Source: Vibrio aquaticus
Lineage (GTDB): Bacteria; Pseudomonadota; Gammaproteobacteria; Enterobacterales; Vibrionaceae
Direction of reading: 5' to 3'
Length of the DNA stretch: 64,000 nt
Assembly: GCF_003970385.1 (NCBI RefSeq)
Contig: NZ_RXZH01000003.1
Span: 248,001-312,000 of the forward strand
The translations under genes and the position numbers were made by a program. The notes under the pieces were generated by a model, which made no database searches, was not told the origin of the DNA, and worked only from the letters and a program-made list of their open reading frames with translations. Positions 21,733 through 29,891 of this stretch are shown in pieces. Position 1 is the first letter of the stretch. Every line of letters begins with the position of its first letter.

Positions 21733-21770
21733 TTGATAATGATTATTAATTGCAATGTTATATCATAACA
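21733..21770 (+). promoter_or_regulatory. rpmE2-rpmJ2 promoter with Zur box
   Basis: TGTTATATCATAACA at 21756-21770 is a perfect dyad (TGTTAT / ATAACA) and fits the gammaproteobacterial Zur box TGTTATANTATAACA. TTGATA at 21733 lies 17 bp before TGTTAT, so the Zur box would cover the -10 region. Zinc-bound Zur should repress. The AT-rich GATAATGATTATTA just upstream also looks like half a Fur box. Confidence 0.85.
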
Positions 21771-21786
21771 ATTTATGGAGAGAATA

Positions 21787-22047
21787 ATGAAACAAGGCAT
21801 TCACCCTGAATATCGACAAGTGGTTTTTCACGACACCAGCGTTGATGAGTATTTCGTGATTGGTTCGACATTAAAAACGGACCGTACCATCGAGTGGAAA
21901 GATGGCAAAACGTACCCGTACTTCACCGTGGAAGTGTCTGCAAAGTCGCATCCTTTCTATACCGGCAAACAACGTGTGATTCAGAAAGAAGGTCGTATTG
22001 CGAACTTTAACCGTCGTTTTGCTCAATTTTCAAAAGAGGGAAAGTAA
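21787..22047 (+). CDS. rpmE2: 50S ribosomal protein L31 type B
   Basis: Zinc-independent paralogue of L31 that replaces the zinc-containing form when zinc is scarce. From the ATG at 21787 (GGAGAG directly before) it has 86 residues: [20 protein letters not shown]. It has no cysteine, so the CXXC zinc site of type A L31 is missing. An upstream in-frame ATG at 21775 overlaps the ribosome-binding site and is less likely. A Zur box lies 17 bp upstream of the start. Confidence 0.95.
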   Translation: MKQGIHPEYRQVVFHDTSVDEYFVIGSTLKTDRTIEWKDGKTYPYFTVEVSAKSHPFYTGKQRVIQKEGRIANFNRRFAQFSKEGK

Positions 22048-22173
22048 ATGAAAGTCGTCAAGTCACTACGAAGTGCTAAGAATCGACATCCTGACTGCCA
22101 GATCGTTAAAAGGAGAGGGCGTCTTTATGTCATCTGTAAGACAAACCCAAGGTTTAAAGCGGTGCAGAAATAA
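22048..22173 (+). CDS. rpmJ2: 50S ribosomal protein L36 type B
   Basis: A 41-residue gene starting at the base after the rpmE2 stop. The protein begins [20 protein letters not shown] and ends [10 protein letters not shown], close to E. coli YkgO (46 residues) but without its basic tail. It lacks the full set of zinc ligands of type A L36: only two cysteines are present. The spacing implies translational coupling with rpmE2, as in E. coli ykgMO, and control by the same Zur box. Confidence 0.93.
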   Translation: MKVVKSLRSAKNRHPDCQIVKRRGRLYVICKTNPRFKAVQK

Positions 22174-22539
22174 GAGGAAGTCATCTATAAAAGTGCTGAC
22201 CCTCTTGTAGGAAAAGGGCGAAACTAGAAAGGTGTGTGATGGATAGTGATAAATGAGGATTTAGAAACGCTGAATGACGATTTCGCCTATTTTAAATCAG
22301 TCACTTATCAATAAACGCATTAACAGTATGAATGTGTTTATATGAATTATAAATCTTACTTTGATATATAATTTAGTGATATTTGCTAATTTATTGTTCA
22401 AATGAAGTTAAATAACATGATTCATTACACACTTTGTAACATTTTGCATTTCTAATTGATGGTTTTGTCGAGTACCCTGCGCTGGCAATTTGAACATTTT
22501 TGTCACATTTGCACAGGAATAACTACAAGGAGGGAACAG
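22174..22539 (+). promoter_or_regulatory. Leader/promoter region of AbgT-family transporter
   Basis: A 366-bp gap with no gene. A TATAAT at 22367-22372 is a possible -10 box but has no good -35 partner. If used, the mRNA leader would be about 160 bases, AT-rich (TTTGTAACATTTTGC near 22434). No riboswitch structure was recognised. Confidence 0.35.
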
Positions 22540-24126
22540 ATGAGTTCATCTGCTTCAATTAGAAACAACTCGCCAAAGAAACCTTTATTTACTCGCTTTC
22601 TCGATGGCGTTGAGTATTTGGGGAACCTTTTACCCCACCCAATCACACTTTTTGCAATCTTCTGTGTTGCGATTCTAGTCACTTCAGGCATCGCTGGTTA
22701 CTTCGAAGTATCTGTTATGGATCCTCGTCCAGAAGGTGCTAAAGGTCGTGCTGCTGACGGCATGATCCACGTTGTGAGCCTGCTAAATGCAGAAGGCTTG
22801 CAGCTTATCGTTACTAACTTAGTTAAAAACTTTGTTGGCTTCGCACCGCTAGGTACGGTACTAGTGGCAATGCTTGGTGTTGCTATCGCTGAGCACTCTG
22901 GCCTTCTATCTGCAGCAATGCGTGGCATGGTAATGGGCGCGTCTAAGCGTATGGTTACTGTGACTGTGGTATTCGCAGGTATCATTTCTAACACGGCATC
23001 AGAGCTTGGCTACGTTGTTCTAATTCCACTAGCAGCAATGCTATTCCACTCGTTAGGTCGCCACCCTCTAGCAGGTCTTGCAGCGGCGTTCGCGGGTGTA
23101 TCTGGTGGTTACTCTGCAAACCTTCTTATCGGTACCGTTGACCCACTGCTTTCTGGTATTACAGAAACAGCGGCTCAGATGATTGACCCATCTTACACAG
23201 TAGGTCCTGAGTCAAACTGGTACTTCATGTTTGTATCAACGTTCTTCATCGCAATTACGGGTGCGTTCGTAACTGAAAAAATCGTTGAGCCAAAACTGGG
23301 CAAATACAACGATGAAGAAGCGTCTGAAGACCTATCAAACGATTCAATGGGTAAGCTTACAGACGTTGAGAAGAAAGGTCTGAAACTTGCTGGTCTAGCG
23401 GTTGTTGCTGTATCAGCACTTCTTGCTTGGACAATCGTTCCTGAAGATGGCGTTCTACGTTCAGCAACAGGTACAGTGGCAGGTTCACCATTCCTGAAAA
23501 GTATCGTCGCGTTTATTTTCGTATTCTTCGCAATCCCTGGTTTTGTTTACGGTAAAGTAACAGGCTCAATGAAGACTGACCGTGACGTGATTGATGCAAT
23601 GGCGAAGTCAATGTCTTCTATGGGCATGTACATCGTACTTGTATTCTTCGCAGCTCAGTTCGTTGCTTTCTTCAAGTGGACTAACTTTGGTCAGGTATTC
23701 GCAGTTGCGGGTGCAAGCTTCCTACAGGAAATCGGTCTAACTGGCCCAATGCTGTTCTTCGCATTCATCCTAATGTGTGGCTTCATTAACCTAATGATCG
23801 GTTCAGCGTCTGCTCAGTGGGCGGTAACAGCACCAATCTTCGTTCCAATGCTAATGCTAGTTGGTTACGCGCCAGAAACGATTCAGGCAGCTTACCGTAT
23901 CGGTGATTCAACAACGAACATCATTACTCCAATGATGAGCTACTTCGGTCTAATCCTTGCGGTAGCAACACGTTACATGAAGAACCTAGGCATCGGTACG
24001 CTAATCGCGACTATGCTTCCGTACTCAATCTGCTTCATCGTAGGTTGGAGTGTACTATTCTACCTATGGGTATTCGTATTCGGTCTACCAGTAGGCCCAG
24101 GTGCGGCAACGTACTACACGCCTTAG
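22540..24126 (+). CDS. AbgT-family transporter
   Basis: Inner membrane transporter of the p-aminobenzoyl-glutamate family; some members export sulphonamides, so the substrate is not certain. From the ATG at 22540 (AAGGAGGG at 22527-22534) it has 528 residues; the frame is open 28 codons further up but lacks a ribosome-binding site there. About 11 membrane segments are visible. Typical parts are GNLLPHPITLFAIFC at the start, SGGYSANLLIGTVDPLL, and MIGSASAQWAVTAPIFVPML near the end. It uses codons typical of highly expressed genes. It is monocistronic, with a terminator at 24152. Confidence 0.88.
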   Translation: MSSSASIRNNSPKKPLFTRFLDGVEYLGNLLPHPITLFAIFCVAILVTSGIAGYFEVSVMDPRPEGAKGRAADGMIHVVSLLNAEGLQLIVTNLVKNFVGFAPLGTVLVAMLGVAIAEHSGLLSAAMRGMVMGASKRMVTVTVVFAGIISNTASELGYVVLIPLAAMLFHSLGRHPLAGLAAAFAGVSGGYSANLLIGTVDPLLSGITETAAQMIDPSYTVGPESNWYFMFVSTFFIAITGAFVTEKIVEPKLGKYNDEEASEDLSNDSMGKLTDVEKKGLKLAGLAVVAVSALLAWTIVPEDGVLRSATGTVAGSPFLKSIVAFIFVFFAIPGFVYGKVTGSMKTDRDVIDAMAKSMSSMGMYIVLVFFAAQFVAFFKWTNFGQVFAVAGASFLQEIGLTGPMLFFAFILMCGFINLMIGSASAQWAVTAPIFVPMLMLVGYAPETIQAAYRIGDSTTNIITPMMSYFGLILAVATRYMKNLGIGTLIATMLPYSICFIVGWSVLFYLWVFVFGLPVGPGAATYYTP

Positions 24127-24151
24127 TCAAACTAGGCAATACGAGAACAGA

Positions 24152-24178
24152 AACCAGAGCTTCGGCTCTGGTTTTTTT
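24152..24178 (+). terminator. Terminator of AbgT-family gene
   Basis: AACCAGAGC / GCTCTGGTT stem with a TTCG tetraloop followed by seven T residues. Confidence 0.93.
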
Positions 24179-24296
24179 ATGTCTGTCGAACGGGATGTTT
24201 CTTTTTACGTTTCTTTACGCTTCGTTCACTAGAACTTTACACAAGCTGGAATGATAATTACGGCATTAAATACGCTAACGGCTAGAGCATGTCATT

Positions 24297-24821
24297 ATGA
24301 GCAAATCACTATCGAAGCAAACCATCTTATTACACTGGCTAACAGGGCTGACTTTTATCGCTGTATTTGCTTTAGGGTATTATCTTGAAGGGTTACCTAG
24401 AAGCCCAGAGAAGGGGGAGCTTCTAGGCATTCACAAGTCACTTGGAATCATCGTACTTACTTTTGCTGTTGCACGATTAGCTTGGCGATTATTCGAAGGG
24501 CAACTATCGAGTGTTGCGAAGCTGACGAAAACCCAAGAGCTAGGCGCGAAAGCGATTCACTTGTTCTTGCTAGTTACGACGTTAGCTATGCCTATTTCGG
24601 GTATTGCCATGAGTTACGGAGGCGGTCGAGCGATTGAGGTCTTTGGGATAGAGTTACTGACGGCAGGTGAAAAAATTGAATGGTTAGCAAATGCTGGTGG
24701 AGCGGTGCATGGGTTGAGCGTCAATCTCATCATAGTCGCATTACTACTGCACGTTGGTGCTGCATTGAAACATCAACTTATTGATAAAGATGGCACTCTG
24801 AGCCGTATGTTCGGTAAGTAA
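24297..24821 (+). CDS. Cytochrome b561 family protein
   Basis: A 174-residue four-helix di-haem b membrane protein, resembling E. coli CybB, which can oxidise ubiquinol or superoxide. Membrane segments lie near residues 15-27, 47-66, 86-108 and 140-160. Conserved histidines that may bind haem are His13 (ILLHWLTG), His46 (GIHKSLG), the one in AIHLFLL and that in LLLHVGAALKH. It is convergent with metQ and shares a terminator with it. The electron donor is unknown. Confidence 0.9.
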   Translation: MSKSLSKQTILLHWLTGLTFIAVFALGYYLEGLPRSPEKGELLGIHKSLGIIVLTFAVARLAWRLFEGQLSSVAKLTKTQELGAKAIHLFLLVTTLAMPISGIAMSYGGGRAIEVFGIELLTAGEKIEWLANAGGAVHGLSVNLIIVALLLHVGAALKHQLIDKDGTLSRMFGK

Positions 24822-24844
24822 AGACGAATTTGAAAGGATGAGAA

Positions 24845-24872
24845 AAGGGCTGACGCGTTAACGTCAGCCCTT
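24845..24872. terminator. Terminator between cytochrome b561 gene and metQ
   Basis: AAGGGCTGACG / CGTCAGCCCTT perfect 11-bp stem, six-base loop, placed between convergent stops. The minus-strand tail (TTTTCTCAT) serves metQ. Confidence 0.85.
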
Positions 24873-24897
24873 GTTGTTTGTGTTCGCTAGTCAGTGA

Positions 24898-25707
24898 TTA
24901 CCAACCTTTAACCACGCCACCTTTGAAGATGTCTGAAGCTGCGCTGTACACTTCTTCAGTTTGGTAAGCTTTAACGAAGTTAACGACGTTTTCAGCTTGT
25001 GCATTGTCTTCACGTGCAACGATTAGGTTTACATATGGAGACTCTTTGTCTTCAACGAAGATGCCGTCTTTCTGTGGCGTTAGGTCGATAGAGCTCGCGT
25101 AAGTGGTGTTGATGATTGATAGAGCTACGTCATCAAGAGAACGAGGAAGCTGTGCAGCATCCAGTTCAACGATAGTGATGTTCTTAGGGTTACCTACGAT
25201 GTCACGTACGGTTGCTAGTAGACCCACGCCTTGACGAAGTTCAATCAGACCTTGTTGCTCAAGAAGAAGCAGTGAACGACCTAGGTTAGTTGGATCGTTT
25301 GGTACGGCAATACGAGCGCCTTCTTGGATCTCATCAACTGCTTTTACTTGCTTAGAGTAACCAGCAATTGGGTAAACAAATGAGTTACCAGCGATAACCA
25401 GTTTGTAACCACGGTCAGCAACTTGTTGGTCTAGGTATGGCTTGTGCTGGAATGCGTTGATGTCGATTGAACCATCGTCTAGTGCTGCGTTTGGCGTTAC
25501 GTAATCTGTGAAAGTAACAAGCTCAACGTCTAGACCGAACTTCTCTTTAGCCACTTTTGCTGCAACTTCAGCAACCTGTGCTTCAGCACCTGCCATTACA
25601 CCAACTTTTACTTTGCTTGTATCGGCTTCTTTTTCGCCACAACCTGCTAGAACCAACGCAGACGCTGCTGCTGCAATTGTCAAAAGACCTTTAAGACTGA
25701 ATTTCAT
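24898..25707 (-). CDS. metQ: Methionine ABC transporter substrate-binding lipoprotein
   Basis: Periplasmic methionine-binding lipoprotein of the MetNIQ importer. The lipobox is LVLAGC with the lipidated cysteine at residue 23. The NlpA/MetQ fold has VGVMAGAEAQVAEVAAKVAKEK, then FQHKPYLDQQ and VPNDPTNLGRSLLLLEQQGLI. Length 269 (271 in E. coli). It is the last gene of metN-metI-metQ and lies 44 bp after metI. Control is expected from the MetJ operator before metN. Confidence 0.96.
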   Translation of the reverse strand: MKFSLKGLLTIAAAASALVLAGCGEKEADTSKVKVGVMAGAEAQVAEVAAKVAKEKFGLDVELVTFTDYVTPNAALDDGSIDINAFQHKPYLDQQVADRGYKLVIAGNSFVYPIAGYSKQVKAVDEIQEGARIAVPNDPTNLGRSLLLLEQQGLIELRQGVGLLATVRDIVGNPKNITIVELDAAQLPRSLDDVALSIINTTYASSIDLTPQKDGIFVEDKESPYVNLIVAREDNAQAENVVNFVKAYQTEEVYSAASDIFKGGVVKGW

Positions 25708-25751
25708 GACTATCTCCTTATAAATTGAATCTGTGAAATTTGTTGTTATTT

Positions 25752-26429
25752 CTAGCGGTGATCAACACGACGAACGATCGCATCACCGATAGATTGAATG
25801 ATTTGTACCAGTACGATAAGCATCACAACGGTTACAGCCATGATGGTTACATCGTAGCGGTGGAAACCGTAACGAATGGCAACGTCGCCTAAGCCACCGC
25901 CGCCAACGGTTCCTGCCATGGCAGAGTAGCTGACGAGCGTGACTAGCGTAATGGTGACTGAGTTAACAATCGTTGGCATCGCTTCTGGTAGCAGAACCTT
26001 GGAAATGATCTGCATTGGGGTTGCGCCCATAGATTGAGCCGCTTCAACGAGACCAGTTGGAACTTCCAACAGCGCACCTTCAATCAGGCGAGCCACAAAT
26101 GGGATTGCGCCAATCGTAAGTGGAACGATGGCCGCGGTTGTGCCGATAAACGTACCTACTAACAGCTTAGTGACCGGGATGATGGCAACCATCAAGACTA
26201 GGAAAGGCACAGAACGGCCGATGTTGACAATCGCACCAAGAATACCGTTAAGCTTGGTGTTTTCTAGCAAGCCACCTTTCTTAGTCGTATGCAGAATAAC
26301 ACCCAGCGGAATACCGACAGCGAAGCCGACGATGCCGGCAACGGCCACCATGTAAAGGGTTTCCCAGGTTGCACCAAGTAGTAGGTTGCTGTTTAGGCTT
26401 AGCCATTGAGAAATTTCATTAAAGGACAT
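25752..26429 (-). CDS. metI: Methionine ABC transporter permease
   Basis: Membrane subunit of the methionine importer. From the ATG at 26429 it has 225 residues and five or so membrane helices. The coupling EAA loop is visible as [27 protein letters not shown]. An in-frame TTG two codons upstream is a less likely start. The start overlaps the 3' end of metN by 11 bp, so the genes are translationally coupled. Confidence 0.96.
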   Translation of the reverse strand: MSFNEISQWLSLNSNLLLGATWETLYMVAVAGIVGFAVGIPLGVILHTTKKGGLLENTKLNGILGAIVNIGRSVPFLVLMVAIIPVTKLLVGTFIGTTAAIVPLTIGAIPFVARLIEGALLEVPTGLVEAAQSMGATPMQIISKVLLPEAMPTIVNSVTITLVTLVSYSAMAGTVGGGGLGDVAIRYGFHRYDVTIMAVTVVMLIVLVQIIQSIGDAIVRRVDHR

Positions 26430-27453
26430 AACCAAGCACCTCTACTTTTACATTGTGTTCACGCAGGAACTCAATCGCTGCATTGTCATCTTGTTCATTA
26501 CCGAACAGTTCAGCGACCATCATGCCGAACTTAACACCGCCAGCGTAATCAAGGTCAGAGCTTAGAATGCTGACATCAATGTTGAACTTGCGAGCAATTT
26601 GCGTCATTAGCGGAGCGTCTACTGTAGCCCCTGTAAACTCAAGACGAACCAGCGGATAGCTGCCGTCTACGCGAGTCTCTTGTAAACGTACTTGGTAGTC
26701 TTCTGGGATAGAAAGGTCGAGTGTTGAACGAATAAACTCATGCGCCAGTTCCGTTTTTGGATGCGCGAAGATTTCACCCACTGTGCCTTTCTCTACAAGC
26801 TCACCACCACCGATGATGGCTACTTCATGACAAATGCTTTTTACTACGTCCATTTCGTGCGTGATAAGCAGCATGGTGATGTTCAGCTTGCGGTTGATCT
26901 CTTTCAGCAGCTCAAGGATAGATTGAGTGGTTGCTGGATCGAGTGCGCTAGTTGCTTCATCACACAGCAGCACTTTCGGATCAGACGCTAGAGCACGAGC
27001 AATCGCAACACGTTGTTTCTGACCACCACTTAGATTCGAAGGGTAGCTTTCATGTTTATCGGCCAAACCAACCAGCTTTAGTAGCTCAGTCACTTTGGTA
27101 TCAATTTGTTCTTTATCTTTGCCAGCTAACTCTAAAGGAAGTGCCACATTTTCAAACACAGTACGTGACGAAAGAAGGTTAAAGTGCTGAAAGATCATAC
27201 CGATGTTACGGCGTGCTTCACTCAGTTGCGATTTAGACAGGGTTGTTAAATCAACGCCATCAACCACGATAGAGCCCGTCGTTGGCGCTTCTAGCATGTT
27301 TACACAACGAATAAGCGTACTTTTCCCTGCTCCTGATGAGCCAATAACACCAAAGATTGTTCCTTGAGGAATATGTAGGTTGATATCGATCAGGGCATTG
27401 ATTTCCTTATTGCCTTGAAAGAACACCTTATTTACTTGATTAATTTCAATCAT
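26419..27453 (-). CDS. metN: Methionine ABC transporter ATP-binding protein
   Basis: ATPase of the methionine importer. The 344 residues contain Walker [10 protein letters not shown] (about 37-45), the ABC signature [15 protein letters not shown], and Walker [13 protein letters not shown]. The C-terminal NIL regulatory domain (about residues 265-344), which binds methionine and inhibits transport, is present. First gene of metNIQ; upstream lie a clear promoter and MetJ operator (27517-27578). Confidence 0.97.
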   Translation of the reverse strand: MIEINQVNKVFFQGNKEINALIDINLHIPQGTIFGVIGSSGAGKSTLIRCVNMLEAPTTGSIVVDGVDLTTLSKSQLSEARRNIGMIFQHFNLLSSRTVFENVALPLELAGKDKEQIDTKVTELLKLVGLADKHESYPSNLSGGQKQRVAIARALASDPKVLLCDEATSALDPATTQSILELLKEINRKLNITMLLITHEMDVVKSICHEVAIIGGGELVEKGTVGEIFAHPKTELAHEFIRSTLDLSIPEDYQVRLQETRVDGSYPLVRLEFTGATVDAPLMTQIARKFNIDVSILSSDLDYAGGVKFGMMVAELFGNEQDDNAAIEFLREHNVKVEVLGYVL

Positions 27454-27516
27454 CGATAAACTCTTATCAGAACTGGAGCAGTAGATTATTTTGAACTATA
27501 TCTCATTTACTAGAGG

Positions 27517-27545
27517 ATGCTATGGTTTTGTAGGAAATGTGTCAA
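27517..27545 (-). promoter_or_regulatory. metNIQ promoter
   Basis: On the - strand, TTGACA (27545-27540) and TAGCAT (27522-27517) are separated by 17 bp. This is a near-consensus sigma-70 promoter 64 bp before metN, directly next to the MetJ boxes. Confidence 0.8.
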
Positions 27546-27546
27546 T

Positions 27547-27578
27547 AGATATTTTTACGTCTAGACGTCTAAACGTAT
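27547..27578 (-). promoter_or_regulatory. MetJ operator of metNIQ
   Basis: Adjoining 8-bp met boxes are visible: TTACGTCT, AGACGTCT (perfect consensus, 27563-27570) and AAACGTAT, with a weaker fourth (AGATATTT) next to the -35 box. MetJ with S-adenosylmethionine binds such tandem boxes cooperatively, so methionine excess should repress the importer. Confidence 0.92.
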
Positions 27579-27660
27579 TTTATGACTAACCAAATTGTCA
27601 TTAGATAGAGGTTGTAGCAATAAGCACGTCTAAGTCATTGTTGCGAGGATGGCATATTGC

Positions 27661-27677
27661 AACGACTCGGGTATAAT
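27661..27677 (+). promoter_or_regulatory. Possible gmhB promoter -10
   Basis: GGGTATAAT with a perfect TATAAT at 27672-27677, 35 bp before the gmhB start. No good -35 box at 17 bp spacing. Confidence 0.4.
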
Positions 27678-27712
27678 CTTCCCTATATAAAGCAAATAAC
27701 GAGAAGCATATT

Positions 27713-28264
27713 TTGGCAAAACCAGCAGTCTTTTTAGATCGTGATGGCGTAATTAATGTAGACAATGGCTATGTCCATGATGAACACGACTTTGAGTTTA
27801 TCGAAGGTGTGTTTGAAGCGGCTAAAAAGCTAAAAGAGATGGGCTATCAGCTTGTACTCGTGACTAACCAATCTGGCATTGCCCGCGGCATGTTTACTGA
27901 AGATCGTTTTCTAGATTTGACTCAGTGGATGGATTGGAACTTTGTTGACAATGGCGTGGAGTTTGATGGTTTCTATTATTGCCCTCACCATGCAGAACAT
28001 GGTCAAGGTAAATACAAAGAAGACTGTGATTGTCGTAAACCAAAGCCTGGTATGTTTCTTTCGGCGCGTGATTACTTAAAAATAGATATGGCGAATTCTG
28101 TCATGGTCGGCGATAAAGCAGAAGACATGATGGCAGCTGAAGCCGCAGGTGTCGGTACTAAGATTCTTGTTCGTACCGGTAAACCTGTCACAGAAAAAGG
28201 CGAGGCAATTGCTTCTGTGGTGTTAGACAGCATCGCAGATGTGCCTGCTTATCTAACGAAATAA
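27713..28264 (+). CDS. gmhB: D-glycero-beta-D-manno-heptose 1,7-bisphosphate 7-phosphatase
   Basis: Removes the 7-phosphate in ADP-heptose synthesis for lipopolysaccharide. The 183-residue HAD phosphatase starts with TTG at 27713, giving [17 protein letters not shown], which matches the E. coli start; there is no nearby ATG. HAD motifs are FLDRDG (catalytic aspartates 9 and 11), VTNQSG and the terminal VGDKAEDM. Four cysteine/histidine positions in [18 protein letters not shown] form the structural zinc loop. Its partner gmhA is at 17431. Confidence 0.96.
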   Translation: MAKPAVFLDRDGVINVDNGYVHDEHDFEFIEGVFEAAKKLKEMGYQLVLVTNQSGIARGMFTEDRFLDLTQWMDWNFVDNGVEFDGFYYCPHHAEHGQGKYKEDCDCRKPKPGMFLSARDYLKIDMANSVMVGDKAEDMMAAEAAGVGTKILVRTGKPVTEKGEAIASVVLDSIADVPAYLTK

Positions 28265-28311
28265 TGTTATTAGGTCGCCATGTGCGGCCTTTATATTGTC
28301 TGGAGGTTTTG

Positions 28312-28656
28312 ATGAAGTATCGTTCACTCGCAATGGTTGTCGTTGCCGCTACTCTGATGGGTTGTTCATACAGTGCCGTTGAGCCTAAAAGTGAATACAT
28401 GGGTGATTTTAAACATTACTCTTGCCAAGATAATAAAAGCTTTAAAGTGGCTTACATGCCAAATGAACCTAAAGCGTTGCTTCGCTTGCCAGAGCATGAT
28501 TACCGGTTGGCGCAAGTACGTTCCGGATCAGGCGCTAAATACATTCTTGACGATGGTACATCAGAGTCGTTAAACCCAGTGACGCTATTCACTAAGGGTA
28601 ATGAAGCTCGATTAGAGCTTGGACGTGTCGTTTACAAAAACTGCCAAACACAATAA
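28312..28656 (+). CDS. MliC-family lysozyme inhibitor lipoprotein
   Basis: Small outer-envelope lipoprotein predicted to inhibit c-type lysozyme. From the ATG at 28312 (TGGAGG before it) it has 114 residues. The lipobox is LMGC, so Cys19 is lipidated. The mature part matches the MliC fold: HYSCQDNKSFKVAYMP, then SGSGAKYILDDGTSESLNP and LFTKGNEARLELGRVVYKNC, with the conserved SGxxY and the Cys pair. It lies between gmhB and treR, 47 bp after gmhB. Confidence 0.85.
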   Translation: MKYRSLAMVVVAATLMGCSYSAVEPKSEYMGDFKHYSCQDNKSFKVAYMPNEPKALLRLPEHDYRLAQVRSGSGAKYILDDGTSESLNPVTLFTKGNEARLELGRVVYKNCQTQ

Positions 28657-28719
28657 TCATCTTTCGTCACGATAGAGGGCTTTTGGGCTTTCTATCGCTG
28701 ATAGATCAATAGAGTTATC

Positions 28720-29667
28720 ATGACCAAAAAACTCACTATTCTTGATATTGCCAAGCTTTCCGGTGTTGGGAAATCAACGGTTTCACGTGTACTAACCAAT
28801 GATCCTAAGGTAAAACCTGCTACTCGTGAGAAGGTTGAACGTGTGATCCAAGAGTCAGGCTATGTTCCATCCAAGTCAGCGCAGTCTATGCGTGGTGGAA
28901 GTCAGAAAGTGGTCGGGGTTATCATTTCTCGTTTGGACTCTCCGTCGGAGAATAAAGCCGTCAGTAGCATGCTTAATACCCTCTATGGCGCAGGCTACGA
29001 TGTCGTGATTATGGAGAGTCAGTTTGATCGTGATAAAACCAATGAGCATCTCGATGTGCTTAAGAAGCGCAATGTTGATGGGGTGATAGTCTTTGGTTTT
29101 AGCGACTTTGATCTTAGTCAGCTAGCGAGTTGGCAAAACCGCAGTGTTGTGATTGCGATGGACACGGATGAAGTCTCCTCTATTAACTATGACAATAAGC
29201 AAGTGATTGTTAAAGCGCTTGAATTCCTTGAACAGAAGCAGCTAGAGAACATCGCTTTCATCGGCGTTGACCCAAGTGATAAAACCACAGGTAAACTCCG
29301 CCTTGATGCGTACCTAGATTGGTGCCAAGCCAAAGGTATGACCGCGAGTTATGAGACGGGCCAGTTGAACCATGAGAGTGCCTACTTATTGGTGGATAAC
29401 GTACTCACAGAACAAACTCAAGCGATTGTGTGTGCCAGTGATACATTGGCGTTAGGGGTCATCAAACGTCTACAAGAGCTTAAGCGTGAAGATGTAGTGG
29501 TGACTGGTGTGGGTGGCAACGAACTGCTTTCTTTTCTTTTCCCTAAGGTGTTCAGTATCGACCCTGGTTATTCTCTTGCCGGTGAAAAATCCGCTAACTT
29601 GTTGATCTCTCATATAAATGGTGATCAAGAACAAGTTCATTTGACGCAAGACCCCCTCGCGCTATAA
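28720..29667 (+). CDS. treR: Trehalose operon repressor
   Basis: LacI/GalR-family repressor that responds to trehalose 6-phosphate. The N-terminal helix-turn-helix is LDIAKLSGVGKSTVSRVLT (residues 6-24), with the hinge helix near SKSAQSMRGG. The periplasmic-binding-like effector domain follows; total 315 residues, as in E. coli. It lies directly upstream of treB-treC on the same strand, and two matching palindromes (29718-29733 and 29775-29786) lie between them. Confidence 0.95.
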   Translation: MTKKLTILDIAKLSGVGKSTVSRVLTNDPKVKPATREKVERVIQESGYVPSKSAQSMRGGSQKVVGVIISRLDSPSENKAVSSMLNTLYGAGYDVVIMESQFDRDKTNEHLDVLKKRNVDGVIVFGFSDFDLSQLASWQNRSVVIAMDTDEVSSINYDNKQVIVKALEFLEQKQLENIAFIGVDPSDKTTGKLRLDAYLDWCQAKGMTASYETGQLNHESAYLLVDNVLTEQTQAIVCASDTLALGVIKRLQELKREDVVVTGVGGNELLSFLFPKVFSIDPGYSLAGEKSANLLISHINGDQEQVHLTQDPLAL

Positions 29668-29699
29668 GCCATTCTTTCCAAAGTGATTTAAAATTATAC

Positions 29700-29715
29700 T
29701 GTGATCTCATTCAAT
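29700..29715 (+). promoter_or_regulatory. Possible CRP site before treB
   Basis: TGTGATCTCATTCAAT has a perfect left half-site TGTGA and three of five bases in the right half. It lies about 63 bp before the likely transcription start, the spacing of class I CRP promoters. Inference. Confidence 0.5.
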
Positions 29716-29717
29716 TA

Positions 29718-29733
29718 ATGGGACTGTTCCCAT
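29718..29733 (+). promoter_or_regulatory. TreR operator 1
   Basis: ATGGGACTGTTCCCAT, a near-perfect 16-bp palindrome. Same GGGA/TCCC arms as operator 2, about 55 bp away. Confidence 0.75.
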
Positions 29734-29758
29734 TTTTATCTAATATCAGATCTGACAA

Positions 29759-29764
29759 TATAAT
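29759..29764 (+). promoter_or_regulatory. treB promoter -10
   Basis: Perfect TATAAT between the two TreR operators. The -35 region (around 29736) is poor, in line with a need for an activator such as CRP. Confidence 0.6.
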
Positions 29765-29774
29765 AAGTACAAAA

Positions 29775-29786
29775 GGGAACGTTCCC
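29775..29786 (+). promoter_or_regulatory. TreR operator 2
   Basis: GGGAACGTTCCC, a perfect 12-bp palindrome just after the -10 box, where a bound LacI-type repressor would block transcription. Confidence 0.85.
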
Positions 29787-29891
29787 ATAAATAACAAAAA
29801 ACTGAAAATTTAAGTCAGTAAAAACGCGTTAGTTTAAACGTCTGATATTGATTTAGACATGAATGAGAATCCAATTAGGGTGGACATGGAT

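Noticed and set aside
22174..22539. Known riboswitch before the AbgT transporter
   Set aside because: No recognised conserved core could be matched by eye; left as an unexplained leader.
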